64,000 nt of DNA from assembly GCF_022539505.1 (NCBI RefSeq), contig NC_061510.1:95434292-95498291 (forward strand), written 5' to 3'. Of this stretch, positions 34,788-47,068 are shown piece by piece (position 1 is the stretch's first letter; each line of letters starts with the position of its first letter). The stretch comes from Lolium rigidum. Taxonomy: Eukaryota; Streptophyta; Magnoliopsida; Poales; Poaceae. The position numbers and the translations under genes are program-made. Below the pieces are notes generated by a model. The model saw nothing but the letters and a program-made list of their open reading frames with translations, was not told the origin of the DNA and searched no databases.

Positions 34788-35483
34788 ATGGAAAACATCT
34801 GTGAGCTTTTTAAACTATTTCCTGAGTCAAGACATGAATGGTTTAATGCGAAAACTAAAAAACCTATGGAACCTTATTTGCATGCTAGTAGCAATGATAT
34901 TAGTATGAACGCGTTGAACACCATTGTTGATAATGATATAGAAAGTTCTAAGCTTGGGGAGGTCGGTTTTGATGAGAATGATCTCTTTAGCCCTCCGGGT
35001 ATTGAGGAGAAAGTTTATGTTGATTATGATATGCCTCCCATATATGATGATTATAATGATAGTGGTCTTTTGGTGCCGCCTACTATGGAGGATAAATTTA
35101 ATTATGATTACAATATGTCTCCTATATTTGATGATAGCTACTTTGTTGAATTTGCTCCCACTACAATTAATAAGAATAACTATGCTTATGTTGGGAGTAG
35201 TAATAATTTTATGCATGAGACTCATGATAAGAATGCTTCATTTGATAGTTATATTGTTGAGTTTGCTCATCATGCTACTGGATATTATTATGAGAGAGGA
35301 AAATATGGTTGTAGAAATTTTCATGTTACTAAAACACCTCTCTATATGCTGAAATTTTTGAAGTTACACTTGTTTTATCTTTCTATGCTTGTTGCATTAT
35401 GCTTCATGAATTTGTTTATTTACAAGATTCCTTTTCATAGGAAGTGGGTTAGACTTAAAATTTGTTTCATACTTGCTTTTTGA
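34788..35483 (+). CDS. Fused Gag-terminus/acidic tail protein (element E), intact
   Basis: 231 residues from an ATG about 140 bases after the duplicated primer-binding site; the same ATG position is used in B. Residues 1-60 correspond to the N-terminus of the Gag-like protein of A (TKKPMEPYL, ISMNALNTI). Residues about 70-125 are acidic, with MPPIYDDYND (82-91) and a second MSPIFDD copy. SYIVEFAHHATGYYYERGK follows; residues 185-212 are strongly hydrophobic (LKLHLFYLSMLVALCFMNLF) and then basic with HRKWVRLK. No zinc knuckle, protease or RT motif is present. A membrane-bound product is inferred. The function is unknown; it may be a remnant that survives because the frame overlaps packaging sequences. 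Confidence 0.65.
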   Translation: MENICELFKLFPESRHEWFNAKTKKPMEPYLHASSNDISMNALNTIVDNDIESSKLGEVGFDENDLFSPPGIEEKVYVDYDMPPIYDDYNDSGLLVPPTMEDKFNYDYNMSPIFDDSYFVEFAPTTINKNNYAYVGSSNNFMHETHDKNASFDSYIVEFAHHATGYYYERGKYGCRNFHVTKTPLYMLKFLKLHLFYLSMLVALCFMNLFIYKIPFHRKWVRLKICFILAF

Positions 35484-38017
35484 TGCTCTCTTTTGCTTCA
35501 ACTCTTGTTTCTTGCGAGTGCATCATTAACACTGCTGAGCCCATCTTAATGGCTATAAAGAAAGCACTTCTTGGGAGATAACCCATGTGTTTATTTTACT
35601 ACAGCAATTTTGTTTTATATTTGAGTCTTGGAAGTTGTTACTACTGTAGCAACCTCTCCTTATCTTTATTTTATTGCATTGTTGTGCCAAGTAAAGTCTT
35701 TGATAGTAAGGTTCATACTAGATTTGGATTACTGCGCAGAAACAGATTTCTTGCTGTCACGAATTTGGGCAGGGTTCTCTGTAGGTAACTCAAAAAAATC
35801 TGCCAATTTACGTGAGTGATCCTCAGATATGTACGCAACTTTCATTCAATTTGAGCATTTTCATTTGAGCAAGTCTGGTGCCTCTAAAAAATTCGTCTTT
35901 ACGAATTGTTCTGTTTTGACAGATTCTGCTTTTTATTTCGCATTGCCTCTTTTGCTGTGTTGGATGGATTTATTTGTTCCATTAACTTCCAGTAGCTTTG
36001 TGCAATGTCCAGAAGTGTTAAGAATGATTGTGTCACCTCTGAACATGTGAATTTTTGATTATGCACTAACCCTCTAATGAGTTTGTTTTGAGTTTGGTGT
36101 GGAGGAACTTTTCAAGGGTCAAGAGAGGAGGATGATACAATATGATCAAGAAGAGTGAAAAGTCTAAGCTTGGGGATGCCCCCGTGGTTCATCCCTGCAT
36201 ATTTTAAGAAGACTCAAGCATATAAGCTTGGGGATGCCCAAGGCATCCCCTTCTTCATCGACAAATTATCAGGTTTCTTCTCTTGAAACTATATTTTTAT
36301 TCGGTCACATCTTATGTACTTTACTTGGAGCGTCTGTGTGCTTTTATTTTCGTTTTGTTATTTTTAGTCTCTGAATAAATTCATGCTTGTGTGGGAGAGA
36401 GACACGCTCCGCTGGTTCATATGAACACATGTGTTCTTAGCTTTATTCTTAATGTTCATGGCGAAGGTTGAAACTGCTTCGTTCATTGTTATATGGTTGG
36501 AAACAGAAAATGCTGCATGTGGTAAATTGGTATAATGTCTTGAATAATTTGATACTTGGCAATTGTTGTGCTCATATAGATCATGTTTAAGCTCTTGCAT
36601 CATGTACCTTGTACCTATTAATGAAGAACTACATAGAGCTTGTTAAAATTTGGTTTGCATGATTGGTTTCTCTAGAGTCTAGATATTTTCTGGTTAAGGT
36701 GTTTGAACAACAAGGAGACGATGTAAAGTCTTATAATGCTTATAATATGTTCATATGTGAGTCTTGCTGCACCGTTTTATACTTGAGTTTGCTTCAAACA
36801 ACCTTGCTAGCCTAGCCTTGTATTGAGAGGAATTCTTCTCGTGCATCCAAATCCTTGAGCCAAAAACTATGCCATTTGTGTCCACCATACCTACCTACCA
36901 CATGGTATTTCTCTGCCATTCCAAAGTAAATTACTTCATGTGCTACCTTTAAACAATTCAAAACTTTATTACTTCTTATTTTGTGTCAATGTTTTATAGC
37001 TCATGAGGAAGTATGTGGTGTTTTATCTTTCAATCTTGTTGGGCAGCTTTCACCAATGGACTAGTGGCTTCATCCGCTTATCCAATAATTTTGCAAAAAG
37101 AGGCTGGCGCGGGGTTCCCGGCCCCCAATTAATTAACTCTCATTAATAATTCTCTTCACATGTTTTGCTCGATTCATCGGTAAGCAACTTAATTTTGCAA
37201 ATAGACACTCCTTCATGGTATGTGAATGTTGGAAGGCACCCGAGGATTCGGTTAGCCATGGCTTGTGTAAGCAAAAGGTTGGGAGGAGTGTCAACCATAA
37301 ATAAAACTAAAATACATGTGTAAACAAAAGAGAAGAGGGATGATCTACCTTGCTTGGTAGAGATAACGTCCTTCATGGGAGCCGCTCTTTGAAAGTCTTG
37401 TTTGATGAGGGGGTTAGAGTGCCCACTACCATTCGTTGACAACAACAAACACCTCTCAAAACTTTACTTTTATACTCTCTATATGATTTCAAAACTTAAA
37501 AAGCTCTAGCACATGATTTAATCCCTGCTTCCCTCTGCGAAGGGCCATTCTTCTACTTTATTGTTGAGTCAGTTTACCCATTCTTTCTATCTCAGAAGCA
37601 AACACTTGTGTCAACTGTGTGCATTGATTCTTACATGTTTACTTATTGCACTTGTTATATTACTTTGTGTTGACAATTATCCATGAGATATACATGTTGA
37701 AGTTGAAAGAAACCACTGAAACTTATATCTTCCTTCGTGTTGCTTCAAAGCTCTTTACTTTGAATCTATTGCTTTATGAGTTAACTCTTATGCAAGACTT
37801 ATTGATGCTTGTCTTGAAAGTACTATTCATGAAAGGTCTTTGCTATATGATTCAGTTGTTTACTCATTGTCTTCACCATTGCTTCGAATCGCTGCATTCA
37901 TCTCATATGCTTTACAATAGTATGATCAAGATTATGTTAGTAGCATGTCACTTCAGAAATTATCCTTGTTATCGTTTACCTACTCGAGGGCGAGTAGGAA
38001 CTAAGCTTGGGAATGCT
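35484..38017 (+). other. Non-coding 3' region of element E
   Basis: Collinear with A and B: GCACTTCTTGGGAGATAACC (35568-35587), AAGCTTGGGGA at 36166 and 36224, the hairpin GGGGATGCC-CAA-GGCATCCCC at 36230-36250, the empty site for B (near 37220) and for CACTA-2 (near 37690). AAGCTTGGGAATGCT lies at the LTR edge. Confidence 0.75.
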
Positions 38018-38334
38018 TGATACGTCTCAAACGTATATATAATTTCTTATGTTCCATGCTACTTTTATGATGATACTCACATGTTTTATACACATTATAT
38101 GTCATTATTATGCGTTTTCCGGAACTAACCTATTGACGAGATGCCGAAGTGCCAGTTCCTGTTTTCTGCTGTTTTTGGTTTCAGAAATCCTAGTAAGGAA
38201 ATATTCTCGGAATTGGACGAAATCAACGCCCAGCATCTTAGAATTCCACGAAGCTTCCAGAACACCCGGGAGGGACCAGAGGAGAGCCACATGGACACCA
38301 GACAGTAGGGCGGCGCGGCCCAAGGGGGGGGCGC
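38018..38334 (+). repeat. 3' LTR of element E, first part
   Basis: Begins TGATACGTCTCAAACG and is cut by J within a G-rich run; resumes at 45866. Confidence 0.92.
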
Positions 38335-39576
38335 TGATGCGCGTAGTTGACACGTCCGTTGGGAACCCCAAGAGGAAGGTGTGATGCGCACAGCAGCAAG
38401 TTTTCCCTCAGTAAGAAACCAAGGTTATCGAACCAGTAGGAGCCAAGAAGCACGTTGAAGGTTGTTGGTGACGGAGTGTAGTGCGGCGCAACACCAGGGA
38501 TTCTGGCACCAACGTGGAACCTAGACAACACAATCACAGTACTTTGCCCCAACGTAACAGTGAGGTTGTCAATCTCACCGGCTTGCTGTAAACAAAGGAT
38601 TAAACGTATAGTGTGGATGATGATGATTGTTTGCGAAGCGGTAAAGAACAATTGCAGTAAATTGTATTTCAGATGTAAAGAATAGGACCGGGGTCCACAG
38701 ATCACTAGTGGTGTCTCTCCCATAAGATAGCAGATGTTGGGTGAACAAATTACAGTTGGGCAATTGACAAATAAAGAAGGCATAACAATGCACATACATA
38801 TATCATGATGAGTACTATGAGATTTAATCGGGGCATTACGACAAAGTACATATACCGCTATCCAAGCATGCATCTATGCCTAAAAAGTCCACTTTCGGGT
38901 TATCATCCGAACCCCTCCGGTATTAAGTTGTAAACAACGAGACAATTGCATTAAGTATGGTGCGTAATGTAATCAACACAAATATCCTTAGACAAAGCAT
39001 CGATGTTTTATCCCTAGTGGCAACAACACATCCACAACCTTAGAACTTTCGTCACTGTCCCAGATTTAATGGAGGCATGAACCCACTATCGAGCATAAAT
39101 ACTCCCTCTTGGAGTCACAAGTATCAACTTGGCCAGAGCCTCTACTAGCAACGGAGAGCATGCAAGAACATAAATAAAATATATGATAGATTGATAATCA
39201 ACTTGACATAGTATTCAATATTCATCGGATCCCAACAAACACAACATGTAGGATTACAAATAGAAGATCTTGATCATGATAGGCAGCTCACAAGATCTAA
39301 CATGATAGCTCAATGAGGAGAAGACAACCATCTAGCTACTGCTATGGACCCATAGTCCAGGGGTGAACTACTCACACATCGATCCGGAGGTGATCATGGC
39401 GATGAAGAGACCTCCGGGAGATGATTCCCCTCTCCGGCGGAGGTGCCGGAGGCGATCTCTGAATCCCCCGAGATGGGATTGGCGGCGGCGGCGTCTCCGG
39501 AAGGTTTTTCGTATCGTGGCTCTCGGTGCTCGGGGGTTTCGCGACGAAGGCTTTAAGTAGGCGGAAGGGCAGGTCG
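38335..39576 (-). repeat. 3' LTR of element J, part left of the gap
   Basis: Aligns base for base, with small changes, to 44272-45515. The remaining ~345 bases of this LTR are missing. Confidence 0.9.
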
Positions 39577-39676
39577 NNNNNNNNNNNNNNNNNNNNNNNN
39601 NNNNNNNNNNNNNNNNNNNNNNNNNNNNNNNNNNNNNNNNNNNNNNNNNNNNNNNNNNNNNNNNNNNNNNNNNNNN
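39577..39676. other. Assembly gap (100 N)
   Basis: A run of exactly 100 Ns, the customary symbol for a gap of unknown length. It hides the start of the 3' LTR of J and an unknown amount of internal sequence. Confidence 0.98.
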
Positions 39677-41905
39677 AAGTAAACATGTAATAATCAATGC
39701 ACACGAGTTGATACAAGTGTTTGCTTCTAAGATAGAAAGAATAGGCAAAGCTGACTCAACAATAAAGTAGAATATAGGCCCTTCGCGAGAGGAAGCATTG
39801 ATTACTATATTTGTGCTAGAGCTTTTCATTTTGAAAACAAGAAACAATTTTGTCAACGGTAGTAATAAAGCATATGTGTTATGTATAAGACATCTTATAA
39901 GTTGCAAGCCTCATGCATAGTATACTAATAGTGCTCGCACCTTGTCCTAATTAGCTTGGATTAACACGGATTATCATTGCATAGCATATGTTTCAACCAA
40001 GTGTCACAAAGGGGTACCTCTATGCCGCATGTACAAAGGTCTAAGGAGAAAGCTCGCATTGGATTTCTCGCTTTTGATTATTCTCAACTTAGACATCCAT
40101 ACCGGGACAACATAGACAACGAGATAATGGACTCCTCTTTAATGCATAAGCATTCATCAACGATTAATATTCTCATAAGAGATTGAGGATTAGTTGTCCA
40201 CACTGAAACTTCCACCATGAATCATGGCTTTAGTTAGCGGCCCAATGTTCTTCTCTAACAGTATGCATACTCAAACCATTTGTTCATGAAAATCGCTCTT
40301 ACTTCAGACAAGACGAACATGCATATCAACTCACATGATATTCAACAAAGGTAAAGTTAATGGCGTCCCCAGAAACATGGTTACCGCTCAACAAGCAACT
40401 TATTAAGAAATAAGACACATATGTACATATTCTTCACCACGATAGTTTTTAAGCTATTTGTCCCATGAGCTATATATTGCAAAGGCAAAGAATAGAAATT
40501 TTAAAGGTAGCACTCAAGTAATTTACTTTGGAATGGCGGAGAAATACCATGTGGTAGGTAGGTATGGTGGACACAAATGGCATGGTTATTGGCTCAAGGA
40601 TTTGGATGCACGAGAAGAATTCCTCTCAATACAAGGCTAGGCTAGCAAGGTTGTTTGAAGCAAACTCAAGTATAAAAGGTGCAGCAAAGCTCACATATGA
40701 ACATATTGTAGCTATTATAAGACTTTATATTGTCTCCTTGTTGTTCAAACACCTCAACCGAGAAAATATCTAGACTCTAGAGATCAATCATGCAAACCAA
40801 ATTTTAACAAGCTCTATGTAGTTATTAATTAATGAGTACAAGGTACATGATGCAAGAGCTTAAACATGATCTATATGAGCACAACAATTGCCAAGTATCA
40901 CATTATTCAAAACATTTTACCATTTACCACATGCGGCATTTTCCGTTTCCAACCATATAACAATGAATGAAATAGTTCAAATTTCGCAATGAACATTAAA
41001 GATAAAGCTAAGAACATATGTATTCATACGAAACAGCGGAGCGTGTCTCTCTCCCAAACAAAGAATCGTAGGATCCGATTTATTCAAAAAAACAAAAACA
41101 AAAACAAACAGACGCTCCAAGTAAAGCACATAAGATGTGACGGAATAAAAATATAGTTTCACTAGAGGAACCTGATAAGTTGTCGATGAAGAAGGGATGC
41201 CTTGGGCATCCCCAAGCTTAGACGCTTGAGTCTTCTTAAAATATGCGGGGATGAACCACGGGGGCATCCCCAAGCTTTGACTTTTCACTCTTCTTGATCA
41301 TATTGTATCATCCTCCTCTCTTGACCCTTGAAAACTTCCTCCACACCAAACTCGAAACAAACTCATTAGAGGGTCAGTGCATAATTCATATATTCAGAGG
41401 TGACATAATCATTCTTAACACTTCGGATATTGCACAAAGCTACCGAAAGTTAATGGAACAAAGAAATCCATCAAACATAGCAAAACGAGGCAATGCGAAA
41501 TAAAAGGCAGAATCTGTCAAAACAGAACAGTTCGTAAAGACAAATTTTAAAGAGGCACCAGACTTGCTCAGATGAAAATGCCCAAATTGAATGAAAGTTG
41601 CGTACATATCTGAGAATCACGCACGTAAATTGGCAGATTTTTTAAATTTTTCTACAGAGACTACTGCTCAAATTCGTGACAGCAAGAAATGCGTTCCTGC
41701 GCAGTAATCCAAATCTAGTATTGGCTTTACTATCAAAGACTTTACTTGGCACAACAATGCAATAAAATAAAGATAAGGAGAGGTTGCTACAGTAGTAACA
41801 ACTTTCAAGACTCAAATATAAAATAAAGTGCAGAAGTAAAATAATGGGTTGTCTCCCATAAGCGCTTTTCTTTAACGCCTTTCAGCTAGGCGCAGAAAGT
41901 GTGAA
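39677..41905 (-). other. Non-coding 3' region of element J
   Basis: On the minus strand it is collinear with parts of the 3' regions of A, B and E: the hairpin at 41194-41212, CCCCAAGCTT motifs at about 41209 and 41268, and the TGGGTTGTCTCCCATAAGCGC motif at 41844-41864. No protein is found. Confidence 0.7.
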
Positions 41906-44017
41906 TCAAGTATTATCAAGAGACGAAGCATTAACATCATAATTTGTTCTAATAATAGAATCATAAGGTAATTTCATTCTCTTTCTAGGGAAGTGTTCCA
42001 TACCTTTCTTGAGAGGAAATTGATATTTAATATTACCTTCCTTCATATCAATGGTGACACCAACAGTTCGAAGAAAAGGTCTTCCCAATATAATGGGACA
42101 AGATGCATTGCATTCAATATCCAAGACAACAAAATCAACGGGGACAATGTTATTGTTAACCATAATACGAACATTATCAATCCTCCCCAAAGGTTTCTTT
42201 ATAGCATTATCAACAACGTTAACATCCAAATAACAATTTTTCAATGGTGGCAAGTCAAGCATATCATAGATTTTCCTAGGCATAACAGAAATACTTGCAC
42301 CAAGATCACATAAAGCATTACAATCAAAATAATTGACCCTCATCTTAATGATGGGCTCCCAACCATCTTCCAACTTCCTAGGAATAGAGGTTTCAAGTTT
42401 TAGTTTCTCTTCTCTAGCTTTTATGAGAGCATTTGTAATATGTTTTGTAAAGGCCAAATTTATAGCACTAGCATTGGGACTTTTAGCAAGCTTTTGTAAG
42501 AACTTTATAACTTCAGAGATGTGACAATCATAAAAGTCTAAAGCATTATGATCTACAGCAATGGGATCATTGTCCCCAATATTTTGAAAAATTTCAGCAG
42601 TTTCATCAATTTCAGCAGTTCTAGCAGTTTCAGGCAATTTTGCACGCTTTACACTAGGAGTAGTAACATTGCCAACACCAATTATTTTACCATTGATAGT
42701 AGGAGGTGTAGCAACATGTGAATCATTAACATTACTAGTGGTGGTAATAGTCCAAACTTTAGCTACATTATTCTCTTTAGCTAGTTTTTCATTTTCTTCT
42801 CTTTCCCACCTAGCATGCAATTCGGCTATCAATCTAATATTCTCATTAATTCGAACTTGGATGGCATTTGCTGTAGTGACAATCTTATTATCAATATCCT
42901 TATTAGGCATAACTTTCAATTTTAAAAGATCAACATCAGAGGCAAGTCTATCAACCTTAGAAGCAAGAATATCAATTTTATCGAGCTTTTCCTCAACAGA
43001 TTTGTTAAAAGCAGTTTGTGTACTAATAAATTCTTTAAGCATGGCTTCAGACCAGGGGGTACACTCCTATTATTGTTGTAAGAGTTCCCATAATAATTAC
43101 CATAACTATTACCATTAGCAAAAGGATATGGCCTATAGTTGTTACCAGAATTATTCCTATAAGCATTGTTGTTGAAATTATTATTTTTAATGAAGTTCAC
43201 ATCAAAATGTTCTTCTTGGGCAACCAATGAAGCTAAAGGAACATTATTTGGATCAACATTAGATCTACCATTCACAAGCATAGACATAATAGCATCAATC
43301 TTATCACTCAAGGAGGAGGTTTCTTCAACAGAATTTACCTTCTTACCTTGTGGAGCTCTTTCCGTGTGCCATTCAGAGTAATTTATCATCATATCATCAA
43401 GAAGCTTTGTTGCCGCCCCCAAAGTGATGGACATAAAGGTACCTCCAGCAGCTAAATCCAATAGGTTACGCGAAGAAAAATTTAATCCTGCATAAAAGGT
43501 TTGGATGATCATCCAAGTAGTCAGTCCATGGGTTGGGCAATTCTTTACCAAAGATTTCATTCTCTCCCATGCTTGAGCAACATGTTCATTATCTAATTGC
43601 TTGAAATTCATTATGCTACTTCTCAAAGATATAATTTTAGCGGGAGGATAATATCTACCAATAAAAGCATCCTTACATTTAGTCCAAGAATCAATACTAT
43701 TTCTAGGCGAGAGATAGCAACCAATCTTTAGCTCTTCCTCTTAAGGAGAAAGGAAACAATTTTAATTTTATAATGTCACCATCTACATCCTTATACTTTT
43801 GCATTTCACATAGTTCAACAAAATTATTAAGATGGGCAGCGGCATCATCGGAACTAACACCGAGAAAATTGCTCTCTCATAACAAGATTCGAGTAAAGCA
43901 GGTTTAATTTCAAAGAATTCTGCTCTGTAGTAGCGGGTGGAGCAATAGGTGTGCATAGGAAATCATTATTATTTGTGCTAGTAAAGTCACACAACTTAGT
44001 ATTCTCAACAGTACCCA
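41906..44017 (-). pseudogene. gag-pro: Gag and protease of element J
   Basis: An ATG at 44017 begins MGTVENTKLCDF. Shifts near 43880 and 43740 interrupt the Retrotrans_gag domain, whose readable parts include FAHL-type and LKLFPFSLRGRAKDWL-like stretches, LRSSIMNFKQLDNEHVAQAW and FYAGLNFSSRNLLDLAAGG. After another one-base shift near 43060 a 378-residue frame (43042-41906) runs through a coiled segment with LASKVDRLASDVDLLKLKV to the aspartic protease: CDLGASISVMP at the active site and IILGRPFLRTVGVTID at the flap/second strand. It ends in a stop without RT. Athila-type Gag-protease is the clear match. Confidence 0.85.
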
Positions 44018-44243
44018 TTTTAGCAGTAGTAAATAAAGCAAACTAAATAAAGTAAATGCAAGTAACTAATTTTTTTGTGTTTTTAATATGGAGAGCAAGA
44101 CAATAAATAAAGTAAAACGAGCAACTAATTTTTTTTGTGTTTTTGATATAAGAAGCAAACAAAGCAGTAAATGAAGTAAAGCAAGACAAAAACAAAGTAA
44201 AGAGATTGGAAGTGGAGACTCCCCTTGCAGCGTGTCTTGATCA

Positions 44244-44260
44244 CCCCGGCAACGGTGCCA
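44244..44260 (-). promoter_or_regulatory. Primer-binding site of element J
   Basis: Minus strand TGGCACCGTTGCCGGGG, 11 bases after the 5' LTR end; the same tRNA-Asp type as in A. Confidence 0.8.
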
Positions 44261-44271
44261 GAAAACAGTCT

Positions 44272-45860
44272 TGATGCGCGTAGTTGACACGTCCGTTGGA
44301 AACCCCAAGAGGAAGGTGTGATGCGCACAGCAGCAAGTTTTCCCTCAGTAAGAAACCAAGGTTATCGATCCAGTAGGAGCCAAGAAGCACGTTGAAGGTT
44401 GTTGGTGACGGAGTGTAGTGCGGCGCAACACCAGGGATTCCGGCGCCAACGTGGAACCTGCACAACACAATCACAGTACTTTGCCCCAACGTAACAGTGA
44501 GGTTGTCAATCTCACCGGCTTGCTGTAAACAAAGGATTAAACGTATAGTGTGGATGATGATGATTGTTTGCGAAGAACGAGTAAAGAACAATTGCAGTAG
44601 ATTGTATTTCAGATGTAAAGAATAGGACCGGGGTCCACAGATCACTAGTGGTGTCTCTCCGATAAGATAGCAGATGTTGGGTGAACAAATTACAGTTGGG
44701 CAATTGACAAATAAAGAAGGCCTAACAATGCACATACATATATCATGATGAGTACTATGAGATTTAATCAGGGCATTACGACAAAGTACATAGACCGCTA
44801 TCCGAGCATGCATCTATGCCTAAAAAGTCCACTTTCAGGTTATCATCCGAACCCCTCCGGTATTAAGTTGTAAACAACGGACAATTGCATTAAGTATGGT
44901 GCGTAATGTAATCAACACAAATATCCTTAGACAAAGCATCGATGTTTTATCCCCAGTGGCAACGAGCACATCCACAACCTTAGAACTTTACGTCACATGT
45001 CCCAGATTTAATGGAGGCATGAACCCACTATCGAGCATAAATACTCCCTCTTGGAGTCACAAGTATCAACTTGGCCGAGAGCCTCTACTAGCAACGGAGA
45101 GCATGCAAGAACATAAATAACATATATGATAGATTGATAATCAACTTGACATGGTATTCAATATTCATCGGATCCCAACAAACACAACATGTAGGATTAC
45201 AAATAGATGATCTTGATCATGATAGGCAGCTCACAAGATCTAACATGATAGCACAATGAGGAGAAGACAACCATCTAGCTACTGCTATGGACCCATAGTC
45301 CAGGGGTGAACTACTCACACATCGATCCGCGAGCGATCATGGCGATGAAGAGACCTCCGGGAGATGATTCCCCTCTCCGGCAGGGTGCCGGAGGCGATCT
45401 CCTGAATCCCCCGAGATGGGATTGGCGGCGGCGGCGTCTCTGGAAGGTTTTCCCTATCGTGGCTCTCGGTACTGGGGGTTTCGCGACGAAGGCTTTAAGT
45501 AGGCGGAAGGGCAGGTCAGGAGCCCCACACAACAGGGCCGCGCGGGCCCCCTGTTGGCCGCGCCGCCCTATTGTGGCGGCGCCCCGTGGCCCCACTTCGT
45601 CTCCTCTTCGGACTTCTGGAAGCTTCGTGCAAAAATAGGACCCTGGGCGTTGATTTCGTCCAATTCCGAGAATATTTCCTTACTAGGATTTACTGAAACC
45701 AAAAACAGCGAGAAAACAGCAAGCGGCTCTTCGGCATCTCGTCAATATGTTAGTGCCGGAAAATGCATAATAATGACATATAATGTGTATAAAACATGTG
45801 AGTATCATCATAAAAGTAGCATGGAACATAAGAAATTATAGATACGTTTGGGACGTATCA
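44272..45860 (-). repeat. 5' LTR of element J
   Basis: Complete 1589-bp LTR. It shares blocks (for example CCGGCTTGCTGTAAACAAAG) with the solo LTR F and the reversed LTR G, so the three form one wider family. Confidence 0.92.
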
Positions 45861-45865
45861 GGCGC

Positions 45866-47063
45866 GCCCCCCTATTGTGTGGCGCCTCCGTACCCCCTCC
45901 GACTCCGCCTCTTCGCCTATATAAAGCTCCCTGACCTAAATATTCGATACGGAAAAGCCACGGTACGAGAAACCTTCCAGAGCCGCCGCCATCGCGAAGC
46001 CAAGATCTGGGGGGACAGGAGTCTCTGTTCCGGCACGCCGCCGGGACGGGGAAGTGCCCCCGGAAGGCATCTCCATCGACACCACCGCCATCTTCATCAC
46101 CGCTGCTTGTCTCCCATGAGGAGGGAGTAGTTCTCCCCGAGGCTAAGGGCTGTACCGGTAGCTATGTGGTTCATCTCTCTCCCATGTACTTCAATACAAT
46201 GATCTCATGAGCTGCCTTACATGATTGAGATTCATATGAGCTTTGTATCACTATTCATCTATGTGTTACTCTGGTGATGTTATTAAAGTAGTCTATTCCT
46301 CCTCCATGGTGTAATGGTGACAGTGTGTGCATCATGTAGTACTTGGCGTAGGTTATGATTGTGATCTCTTGTAGATTATGAAGTTACCTATTACTATGAT
46401 GGTATTGATGTGATCTTTTCCCCCTTTCATAGTCTGTCGGTGACAGTGTGCATGCTATGTTAGTACTCGGTGTAATTGCGTTGGTCTATCATGCACTCTA
46501 AGGTTATTTAAATATGAACATCGAATGTTGTGGAGCTTGTTAACTCCGGCATTGAGGTGCTCTTGTAGCCCTACACAATTAGTGGTGTTCATCATCCAAC
46601 AAGAGAGTGTAGAGTGGTTTTATTATGTGATCAATGTTGAGAGTGTCCACTAGTGAAAGTATGATCCCTAGGCCTTGTTTCCAAATACTGCAATCATCGC
46701 TTATTTACTGTTTTACTGCATCCTTACTTCCTGCAATATTACTACCATCAACTGCACGCCGGCAAGCTATTTTCTGGCGCCGTTGTTACTTCTCATATTC
46801 ATCCATATCATTTGCATCTCACTATCTCTTCGCCGAACTAGTGCACCTATACATCTGACAAGTGTATTAGGTGTGTTGGGGACACAAGAGACTTCTTGTA
46901 TCGTGATTGCAGGGTTGCTTGAGAGGGATATCTTTGACCTCTTCCTCCCTGAGTTCGATAAACCTTGGGTGATCCACTTAAGGGAAACTTGCTGCTGTTC
47001 TACAAACCTCTGCTCTTGGAGGCCCAACACTGTCTACAAGAATAGAAGCACCCGTAGACATCA
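45866..47063 (+). repeat. 3' LTR of element E, second part
   Basis: Continues the E LTR after J, with TATATAAA at 45918-45925, and ends CGTAGACATCA at 47063. Confidence 0.92.
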
Positions 47064-47068
47064 CCTAT

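Larger units (their letters stand above)
38335..45860 (-). mobile_element. Gypsy element J, reverse orientation, gag-protease only, contains assembly gap
   Basis: TSD GGCGC lies at 38330-38334 and 45861-45865. The right end reads TGATACGTCCCAAACGTATC on the minus strand and the left end ends in GCGCATCA. The 5' LTR is 44272-45860 (1589 bp). The 3' LTR (from 38335) is interrupted by 100 Ns. Gag and protease are present but RT, RNase H and integrase are not seen, unless they lie in the gap. Confidence 0.92.
33037..47063 (+). mobile_element. Gypsy element E, nested in the 3' LTR of A, host of J
   Basis: 5' LTR 33037-34548 (1512 bp). The 3' LTR is split into 38018-38334 and 45866-47063 (1515 bp in all). 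TSD CCTAT lies at 33032-33036 and 47064-47068. The LTR begins TGATACGTCTCAAACGTATC, a subfamily distinct from A and B. It encodes an intact 231-residue fused Gag-terminus/tail protein and nothing else. Confidence 0.94.

Noticed and set aside
38238..38873. 211-codon ORF at the start of J (and its copy at 44241-44813)
   Set aside because: It lies inside an LTR, is present in both LTR copies, runs across the E/J junction in one of them, and has no domain.
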